NCBI GenBank assembly: GCA_012064385.1
Contig: QRDG01000527.1
Location: 1 to 64,000 of the forward strand
DNA length: 64,000 bases
Source: Puccinellia tenuiflora
Lineage: Eukaryota; Streptophyta; Magnoliopsida; Poales; Poaceae
Direction of reading: 5' to 3'
Position 1 is the stretch's first letter. Each line of letters begins with the position of its first letter. Under the pieces are notes generated by a model that saw only the letters and a list, made by a program, of their open reading frames with translations, was not told the origin of the DNA and did no database searches. Shown piece by piece: positions 52,877 to 64,000 of this stretch. The translations under genes were made by a program, and so were the position numbers.

Positions 52877-54925
52877 ATCTCCCCCATTTTGGTAATTGAT
52901 GACAATCCCTTTTTAAGAGGGTTTATATAATGAATAAAGCATCCTTGCAAGACAAACGAGCAAGGATGCAAGCGCATGTGTGGCAAATGCAAAGCATCCT
53001 TGCAAGACAAACGAGCAAGGATGCAAGCGCATGTGTGGCAAATGCAAGAAAAGCATAAAACCCAAATTCCCTTAAACCCTCTAAAATTCTCCCCCATTGG
53101 CATCGATTGCCGAAATGGGAAGAAAAATTTAGAAGGCCAATATAATATATGAGGTAAATCAAATGCACATATTCATTGACGAATAATTAGAGGAAATCAA
53201 ACTATATTGAGGATCCGAAGATTGCATAGGATGGAATCATTCTAAACATCTCCACAAAGGAGAAAAGCAATCGAGAAGATCCAAAACAAGAGTTCTAAAT
53301 AAAAATGAGGAAGCTCCCCAATGTTCATGCACTATTGAGGAGTGCACAAATATGGAATCCTCGCTCCCCAAAATCATCTAGAACACATAACAAATGCAAG
53401 AGTGCAGAAACACAAACAAATCATAGCACTTGCACCAAAGATATGGTTGAGCCATAAGAAAATACCATTTAAAAGAATCAATCAAGAAAGGCCCAACCAA
53501 GGGTATGTGTGTGCGACAAGACAATTACTTTGGTAAGACACATAGTCTTAACCCAAAGGAGATAAATTTTATATCAAGTATTGACACACACAACATACAA
53601 AGAAGATCCTTAACTAAAGAGAATATGTTCACAAGCTCAAGGGTACCAATTGGAAACTAAGACCAATTGAAAAAGCCAAAAGCTCGTGAGAATATTTAGC
53701 CAACAAGAATCAACATACTCACCAAGGTAAGCATGAGGTCAAAGATCTTCACAAACACATGAGTGCACAAGGAGCAAAGTAAAAATAAGACAAGCACTCA
53801 CGAGACCAAATTTGGAGCCACCAAAGAATTATAGATGAAAAACAAGGTGGCTTGAAAGAAATAGGATACCAAATAAAAGGTGACCTCTCTCATATGTATA
53901 GGTTTCTAAGTAGACAAATCGTTAATGATATACATCCACAAAGAAACTTGCACATATGAAATGGTCGTTGAAGGAGAGACCACGGTATTCAAAGGGAAGT
54001 CACGAATATACAAAGGAGATTATTGCTTAAAAGCATAGCACATAGCTAAAATTTATCCCATTGTATATAAATGAACTTCAAAAATATCAAAGACATCACA
54101 CATATCACTAGGGGAACAAGAGATAGTGAAGATGCTTTGAGATAGGCAACAAATATCACAAAGAAATAATACCAATTGAAGAAAAGGTTTTTGCAATTTC
54201 ATCACAAATATAACAAAGATATACCAAGTGAAGGAAATAAGCCAAAATCACAACAATTGCACATAAAAGCTTTCATGCCAAGAAGCAACCTACACAAGGT
54301 TGAGACTAGAAAAGAATGCATGGGATAGATACTTGTTACCGATATTACATTGGTGATGAAGAAGATGAGACTTTGGCAATCATCATAGCTTGACTCTTAT
54401 GATCACATGGTGAGAACACCTTCCTTATGGATGAGACAAGCCTCCAATTCATATCCATTGTACCTAAAACAAAATTTAAGCACAAAATGGTTCCCAAACT
54501 CATTGGGTCCCATAGTAGTTAGATAAACTACAATATATAGGAAACACTCCACATAAATATGTGCATATAGATATGAAATTGAATTTCATGCACATCTTAG
54601 CCGATTTAGGATTTGGTGGAGTATCCCCTATATATTGGAACTAGAAAGACAAACATGCCAAATAATATATTGGAGAATATACATACAAAGTATTTCAAGA
54701 ACCACACAAGATACAATTTGGACAAAAACACCAAGTAAACCAAAGAGAGAGTATACCAAAGTGTGACACAAAAAGGTTGTCCAAATTATATCAAAATCCA
54801 AATCAACACATGATTGAGGAATCAAAAAGAGTCAAATCAAACAACACATGAGGGATAAGACACCAATTGAAAAAGATACCAACTAGAAGTGAGGATACCA
54901 AGAGAAGGATATTACTCGAAATATA
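52877..54925. other. A-rich non-coding interior of the copia-like element
   Basis: It starts next to the polypurine tract and contains a perfect 57-bp duplication (aaagcatccttgcaagacaa onward, near 52937 and 52991). No open frame with retroelement motifs, so the pol region is absent rather than merely broken. Confidence 0.7.
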
Positions 54926-56195
54926 TCAAGTAAAAGAGAAGTCAAAAAGCAAGGTATCAACCTTGGAGTTAGTAGCACAAGCATCATTAACATTAGGAAT
55001 GGAAGAAGAAAACTTGGCTAGCTCTTCCTTAAAGCTAGCATTTTCCTTTTTCGTGACTTTATATTTAGCAATTGCATGGTCACGTTCTTTAATGAGTTTA
55101 GCAATTATTTCATTATGAGACTGCTCAATAGATTCTAGTTTCTCCTCAAGAGAAAGCCCGAGTCTCTAGCTCTTTCTCAAGAGAATCTTCTAGCGATGCC
55201 TTTTCCATAACATCATCTCTTTTAATCTTACCCTTTTCTTCAAGGCTAGCTTCCAAAGCCTCAATAGTTTCCCGGCGCTCAACAACGGTGCTCATGATTT
55301 CATAGAGGTTATCACAAGCATTTTTATTTTTTGAAAGAGCCTTAAGAATCATTATACCTTTATCATGAAGAAGGGCATCATTATTTTCTTCCTCATCATC
55401 ATTATTATCATTATCATCACTAGAAGAAGATTTAGCCATAAGGCAATGAGTGGTGAATGACGAGGAAGAATTAATTTTTGAACTACTCAAGTTCACATCT
55501 TGTTGCATAGCAAATTGGGTTTCCTCTACATTATTATTCATGCAAGAGTTAGAGGGAACACAAGCATTTTTATCATGGCAACAAGATGAAGCAAACATAT
55601 CATCAAGAGATTTATCTAAACAATTTTTGGATGATATGCAAGGACTATCAACACTAGCATGTATGACATTTATAGTGCTATGAGTGTTTAGGTCCAAAGA
55701 TGAGGCATTGCAACAAGATAGAGATAAAAGATCATCAAAAATGAGCTCACTATCCATATTGCACAACCTATCACTACTCACCATCACATTGGTTTGTGGC
55801 TTACCACATTTTGGTGAAGTAGAAGAAGTTGAGAACTCATTACTCCCGGAGGTGGAGGGAGAACAATCATCCTCAATAATGTTGGACACTTCATATTTAT
55901 CTTGAATCTTGGTCCAAAGCTCATGAGCGTTCCGGAAAGGCATGATTGACTCAAGCACTACATCGCTCAAAACACATATAAGACCATTAGATGCTAGAGT
56001 ATCGAGATAAGAGTTTTTCTCATCCTCTAAAGATAAATTTTGGGAATCCTTTGCAGGAGAAAAACCCATATCTACAACACTCTTTAAAATTAGGTCTATG
56101 TCCCTAAAAAGATTAAGCATGCGAATTTTCCATACATCATAATTTGTTCCATCGAATATAAAAGTGGGATCGTGCACTAATTCTCCAAATGGCAT
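54926..56195 (-). pseudogene. gag-like gene of the copia-like element, frameshifted
   Basis: The frame starts at 56195, about 40 bases after the tRNA-Met primer site. Residues 1-110 match the plant copia gag N-terminal fold (FIFDGTNYDVWKIRMLNLFR, later ELWTKIQDKYEVS). A Ser/Asn-rich acidic middle follows (SSSSDDNDNNDDEEENN), then a coiled coil (ALEASLEEKGKIKRDDVMEK). It ends at 55146 in a TGA produced by a one-base shift near 55150-55165. Coiled-coil coding clearly continues in another frame (EEKLESIEQSHNEIIAKLIK) to a stop at 54926. No CCHC zinc knuckle is found in either part. Gag would package element RNA; this copy cannot make the full product. Confidence 0.82.
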
Positions 56196-56235
56196 CTTTA
56201 CTCTCTAGGCGGTAAAGCCCAAAAAGAGAGCCAAG

Positions 56236-56247
56236 GCTCTGATACCA
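56236..56247 (-). other. tRNA-Met primer binding site
   Basis: Minus-strand TGGTATCAGAGC, the standard initiator-tRNA-Met complement, two bases inside the LTR (56250-58573). Confidence 0.92.
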
Positions 56248-56249
56248 GT

Positions 56250-58573
56250 TGAAAGGACAAGGATGTCGCCTAGAGAGGGGGGTGAATAGGCGAATTAAGC
56301 TTTTTCTGTTTAAGGCTTGATAATTGCCGAATAAAACTAGATGTTTAAATTAACAAGCCAACAACCTAATATACTAGGTTTGCCTAAGTGCACCAACACC
56401 TTATGCTAAGCAAGGAAAGCAACAAGGTGATAGCAATACATATGACTTCAAGCACGAAGGCTATCACAATATAAATTGCATAAGTAAAGAGCTCGGGTAT
56501 AGAGATAACCGAGGCACGCGGAGACGAGGATGTATTCCCGAGTTCCTCCTTGTTAAGGGAGTACGTCTCGTTGGAGGGGTGTGAGCTCGCCACAAGAGGC
56601 CTACTCAAGATGCCACAAATGCCTCACCCTATTCTCCGATGAACCTCACCCAAGGGTTAGGTTCACCTTCCACTATCGGAATCCTTCAAGGCGGAATCCG
56701 GAGCCTTTACAACGCTTGGGGCACACACCCACAACTTAATCGGGGGCTCCCAAAACTTGCCCGAAGCTTCACAATTCGAAGTCTTCGCGGGCACCTCCAA
56801 CCGTCTAGGGTACACAATGCACCCAAGAGGCACAAGCTCTTGGGAACACAATGCACCCAAGAGTAACAAGCTTCTCGACGTCAATCCCACGAATCACCGT
56901 GGAGAGCACAAGCCGATGCAACTAATGCAAAAGCCAAGAACACACCAAGTGATCAAATCCTTCACTCTAAAATCCAACCAAAGCAACTAATGCTATGGAG
57001 GGATTTAGGAGGAAGAACAAAGGAGAAACACTAAGAACTCCAAAATCTAGATCCGCAAGGTTCCCCTCACTTAGAGGAGGAATGGATTGGTGGAATGGTA
57101 GATCTAGATCTCCTCTCTTGAATCCCTAAATTTGGGCAAGAATCATTGGAGGGATTGAGAGGAATCAAGCTCACAAGTTTGCAACAATGGAGGAGAGAGA
57201 GAGGAAGTGAGCAGCAAAGTGAGCAACCAGCACTTGGGGGAAGAAGGGGGCTATTTATATCCTCCCCCAAAAACTAGCCGTTGGAGGCCACTCAGACCGG
57301 AGACTCTGGTCTAAGTGTGCCGGAGACTCCGGCCAGGCTCCGGACTACTTCCGGACTGGCGCCAGAGGCGCACCACACTTTGCGGAGAGGCAGGCACGCC
57401 GGAGACTCCGGTCATTAGGGGCCAGACCGGAGACTCCGGGGTTTCTCCGGTGTGCCTCCGGACACAGTCCAGGAGCGCACCACACAAAATCATTTGGCAA
57501 TGAAAAACAGGGACCGGAGACTCCGGGTCATCTGGGACGGAGACTCCGGTGTGACCGGAGACTCCGGACCATCTCTGGGGAAGATCCAATCAGAAAAACA
57601 GAACCCCATAACTTTTGCAAACGAACTCTGTTTTCGATAATCTTGGACTCGTTGGAATCTTCACAACGAGCACAACAAGATTATGCAGAGAAACATCATA
57701 GTCCAACAAGATATTATAAACACAAAAAGGGGAAAGATAAAAACTCTTTTTCGCGAACCGGAAAAGCTATAACTTTTGCAATTGAAGTCCGAAAGAAGTA
57801 AAACCAATTTTGTTGGAAAGAGGACGAAAAATGCAACCTTTGACAATGGCAAACAACCAATGGAGATTTTGTAAAGAGATGGAAGAAATAAATCTTACGC
57901 ACGAAAGGACCGACAAAATCTCCAATACCAAAACCGCATTAGAAGACGCATGTGAAAACCGTTTTCGGTGAAGTTAGCCTTTTCATGACAAGCACGACAA
58001 GAAACAAGACCACACCACGATAATAGACAAATAGGAACCAATAAAGATGATAGCAAGGATGCAAGGATGTAAAGGTTTGAGCTATCCACGAACGATACGA
58101 TTAAGATACTCGGTCGAGAGCCCTTCTTGATAGTACGGCTATCTACCCTATAACCCGGTCTCTCAACTAACAACATGAGACCGGTAAAATAGAAAACCCT
58201 ATCAAGATCATACCTTTGCCTTGCGCATTAATCCACTTGAGGTCGAAGAAGACGATCTTCATCTCCTCAAGACGCATCACCTTTCTTGATTGCGCTTCGC
58301 TTGGTGAAGATTCACGTGATGCTCCTCCATACACCAAGATGGGTGAACCACTCTTCGACATATCTTCACTTGGACATGAGTGTTGATCAACCCGCACTTA
58401 GCCTTAATCAACACAAACTCGTCTTCTTTTTCTTCCCTTAGCCTTGATTCCAACATATGGAGATCAAGCAATGCAAATGGACACACCTACACATATAGCT
58501 CAATACAAACATTAGTCCATAGAGATTGTCATTAATTACCAAAACTATGCATGGGGGCAACCATGCACTTTCA
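56250..58573 (-). repeat. LTR of the copia-like element, uninterrupted
   Basis: 2324 bp from tgaaaggacaaggatgtcgc to gcaaccatgcactttca. It is collinear with 47232-49527 plus 52832-52876. Small indels include loss of part of the ccggagactccgg cluster. Confidence 0.92.
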
Positions 58574-58578
58574 ACTGT

Positions 58579-59340
58579 GTCGTGCCAAATCTGCAACTAT
58601 GTGCTCCAAAAAAAAAAGAATTGCGCACCAACGGCAACTCATCCCCGATATGGGTGCAAATGTGCCGTGCTAAATCTGCAACTATGTGCTCCAAAAAAAA
58701 AATAGAACTGCGCACCAACGGCAAATCATCGCCGATATGGGTGCAACTGTGGCGTGCCAAATCTGCAACTATGTTGCACATGAAAAAGAAAACCCTAGAA
58801 CATCAATTGGGCTGGAGGCACATAAAAAAGCGAAGCGGCAACTCATCCTACAAAAAACACTGCAACTAAGCCATGCCGATTCTGCAACTATGTGGGGTGG
58901 CGAGTATATACAATCGGCAGAACTCATCCTACAAAAATGAGTGCAAACTGCGCAAGCTCATCTGCGACTTTGTGCACGAGACAAAAATCTGTAGACTTCA
59001 TAAGCTGTCGGGGAAAAAACATACATCCCTTATCGTTTTCGAACAACAATCTGAGCAAAACGGGTATCTCATACTACACAATTGAGTGCAGTTAAGCCAT
59101 GCCAGTCTACATAAACATACTAGCCTTACACGCACATTCATGAGCAACTCAGACAAAAATCCACCACCCACACATGCACTAGCCTTACACACACATTCTG
59201 CTATGCGAGATGTGTGCCATTTGAGTTCTGAAAAAATGTGGATGCACCTAAAACAGTACCACCATCTGCAAAACTCTGAAGCTGGGAACAGCGCCTCTCA
59301 ACCCTGATGTGAATCTTTCGGCCCAACTACTCCGAAAAAG
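58579..59340. repeat. GCAACT-rich repeats, right part of the MULE C arm
   Basis: It continues the ~62-bp series cut at 47226 (gccaaatctgcaactatgtg, ggcaactcatccccgatatg). The order decays toward 59.1 kb, and the GC-rich arm begins near 59.39 kb. Confidence 0.78.
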
Positions 59341-60053
59341 TGCGGGCAGGTATGTGGTGCGTGATCTTCCCTAGCTCAGTGATGAAGATGTCCCTGCAGT
59401 CGCGCGCGGTTGACGGTCTACGGTGCCGAGGTCCCCTGCAGTCGCGCGCGGTGACGGACTCCGGCATCGAAATCCATGCGGTCGCGAGCGGTGACGGTCA
59501 CCCGGCGCCGAAATCCCCGCGGTCGCGAGCGGTTGACGATCTCCGGCGCCGAAACCTCCCGCGTTCACGAGCGGTGATGGTCTCGGACGCCGATGTCGCC
59601 GCGGTCGCGCACGCGGTCACGTCCTGCGACGCCGAGCTCCTCCCCGCGGTCGCGCGTAGGGATGTCCGCCACCGAGCTCCCCGCCCTCGCGCTCGGTGAT
59701 GCTCCCGTCGCCGTGCTCCCCGCCCTGAGTGCGATGACGCTCCGGTCGCAGAGCTCCCCGCCACCCTGCTCACCTCGCCGAGATCTCTTGCCCCTGCCCG
59801 CCGACGGATCTCTCTCCCGCCGATATCAATCGCGCCCGTCACTCAGCGTCGGCGTCGGATTCCGCCTCTGCTCCGCCGCGACAACCTCTAGGAGGAATGG
59901 GGAATGAATGTGACACCGCACCCCGGGAGAGAAACGAATCGCGCGATGGTCGGTCCGGCTCGCTTTCGACAGACGTAATCGTACGGCTGGGAATCGATCG
60001 CTCGGCCGAGCAAACGAGCAGCTGTTCACTTTTAAGCATTTGGGAATTAATAA

Positions 60054-60228
60054 TGTAGGATTAAAATTTCTTGTGGCAAAAATGAGTTCCGTGGGTGGCT
60101 ATGGTACAAAGTGAAAGCGTCACGAAACCGAACCCCGGTCGGATTACTTCTCTTCTCAATCTCAACAACAACAAAAAGTAAAAGGGGACCAAACCGAACC
60201 CTAGCGAACCTTGAATCCGGATCGAGGA
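60054..60228 (+). promoter_or_regulatory. Duplicated upstream region of the DUF6598 pseudogene
   Basis: Matches the reverse complement of 18722-18870 (ggtacaaag, cgtcacgaaac, ggggaccaaaccga) and the join across the SINE at 18404. It shows the promoter as it was before the SINE insertion. Confidence 0.75.
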
Positions 60229-62875
60229 ATGGAGAGCGGCGGCCGCGTTGGTGACCCCTCCACGCAGCGACGACGGCCTTCCAATCGACGAGAAGAGGAG
60301 AAGGACGGAGAGCGGCGCCGTCGCATCGTCGAGGAGCAGGGTTGACTATGGCCCCGACGGGCGTCCCCTCGACGGCGTATCACGTGCCGTCCTCCTCCCA
60401 GACTTCAAGCATAGCGATGGATCCATCTACAAGGTCGACTACTGGAGCCAAGTTTATCGTCTCGGTGATACCAGAGAGAGTACGCGCACTACAGCCTTCC
60501 CGTCTTCTTTAATAATCCATTGTTCATTCACGTGTTAGCTTGCGTCGTCGAAGAGGATGTTCGCAGTTCAAAGCTTGTTTAATACCGTCCTCCTGATGAC
60601 ACCAATCCCAGCCCCGTTTCATATCCAAAATAATACTATTTTTTTTGAGTCCTGATGACACCAAATTGTTCACACTGCTTATCATGAAACGAGCCACAAA
60701 CTCATCTTTACTACTCCCTTTAATATTTCGAAACTTCACACTGCTTATCCTGAACCTTTGCGAAACACATTGCAAAAGTTTAATACTGTATTTCTTTTCA
60801 AGGGATTGTCTCAGCCATCAGTTCCTTATTATGAAAGTAGACACAGGAATTTTGTCCACACTTGGTGTAATCTATCTAGGCTTACTAGATTGACTTCCTA
60901 TCCAAACTTCTTCGACTTCAGTTTCAATGGTGCCGTACTAATTACACAATAGTTCCCTCAATAGCACTTTATGCTTTATGCTCTTGTTTTGCGGAAATTC
61001 AAAACGGTGCCCGGGCTCACCTGCTCCCGATTTTTTCGGGAGCAAAAAAAAATTGAAAACTTTACAAACAAATGCGAAAAAAATCATGCACGTACCTGAC
61101 CATGGTCCGCACCATCGTGAAAATTTTCGCACCGAAATGTCACGGTATGCGCCCTGAGGAAAAATGACAAAATTCTGACAAGAAATTCAAATTTTCGGAT
61201 CTCACATGCTGTCAGAAATTTGTCATTTTCGCCCAGGGCGCATACGATGACATTTCGGTGCAAAAATTTTCACGGCGATGCGGACCATGGTCAGGTAAGT
61301 GCATGATTTTTTTTCGCATTTTTTGCAAAGTTTTTGATTTTTTACATTTTTTCGAAAAGTACCGGGAGCTGGTGAGCCCGGGAGCAGAAACGCCGCTCCC
61401 CTTGTTTTTGTGTGTTCTTTATCCATTGTCTTATAATATTGTCAACGGTTAAAGAAACATATCCTCACAATTTGAAAGGCATAAATGACATTAATGATTG
61501 ATGATGCGATTTATTATTTGTTTTGAAACATATGCAATTGTTGATCTACAAGGGGAGCTAGCAATATTTACAAGTTTTACATGCACGTGCCTACTCAATA
61601 AGATTACTTCAAACTTTCAAAGTATCATAATTATTGACTTCTTGTCACCACCAGAAACTGCCTATGTGTATGTGGTGTCTCCTTTTGTGCTTGTCAATTT
61701 ACTATAGCTACAAGTTATATTGTCCTAATTTGGGTTGACACATGTTATTTATTTTTTATTCCATTTTCAAGTTTTAGACAACACACTAGGTATTATGGAA
61801 TCAGTTCAAAACATTAATTATGTCGGTAGCTTTCCCAACAGCCTCTTCGGGGCGTAAGCACGAATCATAATTTGAACCTTGATTATATATGTGTACCCTT
61901 TTTTTGCCTCCTTTTGGTTAGAAGTTGGGTTAACAATTTTAATCATTTACTGCATGTACAATGTTCGTATTGCTGCTTGATCAGCTTGTCTGGAGCCAAT
62001 GATGTTGACGGACAAGTGGACATCTTGCTCTCCGGACTGGGGGGCTTGTGAAAGGCACGACAGTTGCACCATGATGCAGATATTCTCTCTGAAGCTACCT
62101 TATACTTCTATCGGTGGCCCAGTTCAGTTGTATGGATACATGGCTGTCCGGGATCTTTTGAACCCTTTCCGAAACTACATGCATCTTCAACCGCAGCAGG
62201 GACGATCCTTTCACCGTGGAACAGGAGGATGGGTTTATACAGATGACCGGCCCTAAGAGAGGGATCAGAATGGAGGGTTCTGTTCTACTTGAGTTTGACA
62301 TGAAGATCAAGACTGGAGATGAAGAAAGAAATGATTTACAGCTCATCGATGGCGTCGCCTCCTTCAACAACCTAAGGATAATGAATGCTAGTGAGCACAA
62401 GCAACGGATCGATGGTGATTACGGCGCAGTGGACATAACTCTCTCGCTCCTGCACTGCGCAGTGGAGGCGACGGTACAGGTTGGGATATCGGATGTAGAG
62501 CATGGCAGCGGCGGCTTGAGCCTGCGTCTAACGGCGACGTATATCAACTCGCGTTTTCTTTTGCATGAAGGAATCCGTCTCTATGACGGTGTCGTTGATC
62601 CAGAGACGTGTGAGCAGAACAAGTATGTGGTTGCTGTTCCATGGGAGGTTACCTTGGGTCTTAAGTTACTGGTGAGTCAGAATTGTGGCTCAGGCCATTC
62701 GTTTGATAAATTCTTTCTCTGCTCCCCTCACAAGCATGGACATCAGAACCTTACTTTCAAGCTTGGTTTTGCCACCCCGAAGGTGAAGGTGACCTGGTAG
62801 CCTTCTCGGACCGATTTGCTATATGTATGACTTTGAGGCTGCTGAGGATCTCGGCCTATTAAAGCTTATGGGTTA
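60229..62875 (+). pseudogene. DUF6598 pseudogene, inverted duplicate of 16018-18374
   Basis: Exon 1-like 60229-60479 and exon 2-like 61985-62875 keep the splice sites of the intact gene. Three lesions disable it. An 11-bp deletion about 13-25 bases after the ATG shifts the frame. A 4-bp insertion near 62179 (actacatgcatcttc against actacatcttc) shifts it again. A ~20-bp deletion near 62799 brings a TAG directly after VKVTW. The frame 62216-62800 still shows the DUF6598 core. The retained similarity outside the lesions is high. The intron contains a fold-back element at 60992-61400. Confidence 0.88.
60992..61400. mobile_element. Fold-back MITE in the pseudogene intron
   Basis: Arms include tgcccgggctcacctgctcc at the left and the inverse of gggagctggtgagcccggga at the right; catgcacgtacctgaccatg pairs with catggtcaggtaagtgcatg, and aaattttcgcaccgaaatg with its partner. 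The target duplication is cttgttttg (60983-60991) against cttgttttt (61401-61409), suggesting a Mutator- or hAT-like origin. The matching intron at about 17495-17510 lacks it. Confidence 0.8.
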
Positions 62876-64000
62876 AAAAACATAAACCTCATCTTAATTG
62901 GGAGCACTAGTTTACGGGTGACCATGCCTCCGTTTAATATGTGTCCCCGCTGTTAAGATAACGCGCTATCAGACCGTGGCCACGGTGAACCAGCTTGGAG
63001 CCGGTTCTTATCTTAATGGCTAATAACAAATCATAGCTTATGCAATAAAGAATAAAATCTAGCGCATGCAAAGGTGCAAACATGCTAAGAAACCTTAGCT
63101 TATCTTTAATTTTAAGTAAAAGAAATCCATCATGCTCTCTCCCCATCTCTCTCCCATGCACTTACGACACTAGCGTCATCTTCGCCTCTTCCTCTTCGCC
63201 TAGCAATGTGATTATCTCACAAGTAAAACAAATATATAACTAACATTATCCAACCCTTCATGTAGTCATCAACAAGCCCAACCATCTTCTAACCGTGGTG
63301 ACTGACCAAGAGCCCACGTTCAGTCCAAAATCCTGAAGCTCCTGGACTCTGCATCTTACCTCTTCCTCTGCATCTTACAACATTAAACTTGTAGCAAATT
63401 TTTCACCAATGTTGTTACACTTCTTGAACGTCCAAAATAGAGTCCGGACGTGACATGGACGCCTGTTGTACCGAAATCCTATATCTGATTACGGATTCCG
63501 AAAGTGTATGACGGGATTGGGCATAACGTTTGCCATATTTGATGGATTCGACCATGGTTGTGGTACTACTATTAATTTACTGCCATTAAAAAAAATCCCG
63601 CTACACGAACAACTCAAGATACATTTATGAAGATGCAATTACAATATTAGATCTAGATTGATCCTACCGATAGATTGCGGAAGTAGTCGGTGAAGATTCA
63701 GATACCGGCGATCCCTGCAGCTAGGTATATTCTTCCTAGCCACGAGGATTTTACTTTTAAATGTAGAGTACTAAAGGTATGATCCCTGTACTATCCACGC
63801 GTCCAACGCTTCAATCCTCAGCGTTTCGCCGTTCCGAAATGTTCCAAAATACAATTTGATAACATTTCTGAAAAACTCCATCGCATGGTCTACTCCTCTC
63901 GATTTTTCTATGGAAATTCAAAACGGCTCACAAGCTCATATGCTTCTACTCTAGTATGAAATTCCCTTCTGGCTCTTCTTTTCTTCCTGCATGCCTGCCC
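62876..64000. other. Unassigned terminal region
   Basis: Homology to the DUF6598 arm ends at the old stop codon. No gene is supported. From 63915 ggaaattcaaaacggctcac resembles the left end of the fold-back element at 60992, so a relative may start here and run past the window edge. Confidence 0.35.

Larger units (their letters stand above)
47232..58573 (-). mobile_element. Copia-like non-autonomous LTR retrotransposon
   Basis: The target duplication actgt lies at 47227-47231 and 58574-58578. LTRs of about 2.3 kb start TG and end CA in both orientations. On the minus strand the LTR at 58573-56250 is followed by the initiator-tRNA-Met primer site TGGTATCAGAGC (56247-56236). A purine-rich aaaatgggggagat (about 52890-52877) precedes the other LTR. 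Between them are a gag-like frame with a frameshift and about 2 kb of A-rich non-coding sequence. Protease, integrase, reverse transcriptase and RNase H are absent, so it needs help from another element. One LTR carries a 3.3-kb solo LTR. The two LTRs are similar enough over their whole length to suggest a fairly recent insertion. Confidence 0.9.
45730..60044 (+). mobile_element. MULE C: Mutator-like element carrying a nested copia-like element
   Basis: The 9-bp target duplication aattaataa lies at 45721-45729 and 60045-60053. The homologous locus near 18845-18880 shows the uninterrupted site. The ends are diverged inverted repeats: cagttgctcctctgcgcg, then cagcgatcga on the left, and on the reverse strand of the right end cagctgctcgtttgctcg, then gagcgatcga. 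Without the 11.3-kb insertion it is about 3 kb: a GCAACT-rich arm (46.0-47.2 and 58.58-59.1 kb), then a GC-rich arm (59.39-59.95 kb). No transposase is seen. The GC-rich frames on both strands (59340-59907) show no domain and could be captured or simply biased sequence. Confidence 0.8.

Noticed and set aside
60248..62800. A second functional DUF6598 gene
   Set aside because: The in-frame ATG is lost through an 11-bp deletion, a 4-bp insertion breaks exon 2, and a deletion creates an early stop.

Overview
The window looks like a nuclear chromosome segment from a grass of the wheat/barley/Aegilops group (Triticeae). The evidence is a BARE/WIS/Angela-type LTR, an Au-type SINE, many Stowaway MITEs (TA target sites, CTCCCTCCG ends), spliced genes with plant-like introns, two nuclear tRNA-Gly(GCC) genes and a patch of plastid-derived sequence. 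The species cannot be fixed from sequence alone. Genes are sparse and most of the window is nested transposon sequence. There is no operon, CRISPR array or prokaryotic feature.

Layout. 1-1.4 kb: GC-rich repeat and an inverted-repeat element. 1.4-5.9 kb: a complete young gypsy-like retrotransposon on the minus strand, with 411-bp LTRs and a 5-bp target duplication, lacking pol and filled with tandem repeats. 7.0-9.3 kb: a Mutator-like element (MULE A) holding a LINE fragment. 9.5-12.5 kb: a nine-exon gene for a LisH/CTLH-like protein. A truncated intron-bearing copy lies at 14.3 kb, beyond a short retroposon. 16.0-18.4 kb (minus): a two-exon DUF6598 gene with an Au-type SINE just upstream. 18.9-23.7 kb: tandem ~615-bp repeats split by a solo BARE/Angela-type LTR. 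23.8-26.6 kb: MULE B. 26.5-27.5 kb: a 254-bp tandem array joining the MULE B terminus to the 3' part of a tRNA-Gly gene, ending in the intact tRNA at 27.5 kb. 27.6-28.1 kb: plastid-derived mosaic. 28.5-32.6 kb (minus): a three-exon NPF/PTR transporter gene.

33-45 kb is mostly unassigned, with local duplications, a candidate secreted-peptide gene, a broken membrane-protein gene, a poly(A) retroposon, a fold-back Mutator-type MITE and a second tRNA-Gly gene. 45.1-62.9 kb is an inverted duplicate of the DUF6598 locus (16.0-19.5 kb). It is interrupted by the 14.3-kb MULE C, which holds an 11.3-kb copia-like element, whose LTR holds a 3.3-kb solo LTR. The DUF6598 copy here is a pseudogene. 62.9-64 kb: nothing recognised.

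The genes do not form a pathway. The coherent story is structural. One MULE family appears three times with the same architecture: a GCAACT/AGTTGC-rich arm, then a GC-rich arm, between two unlike termini. The inverted duplication supplies paralogous empty sites that confirm three insertions. Exon boundaries were assigned by reading frame and splice consensus only, and no database search was possible.
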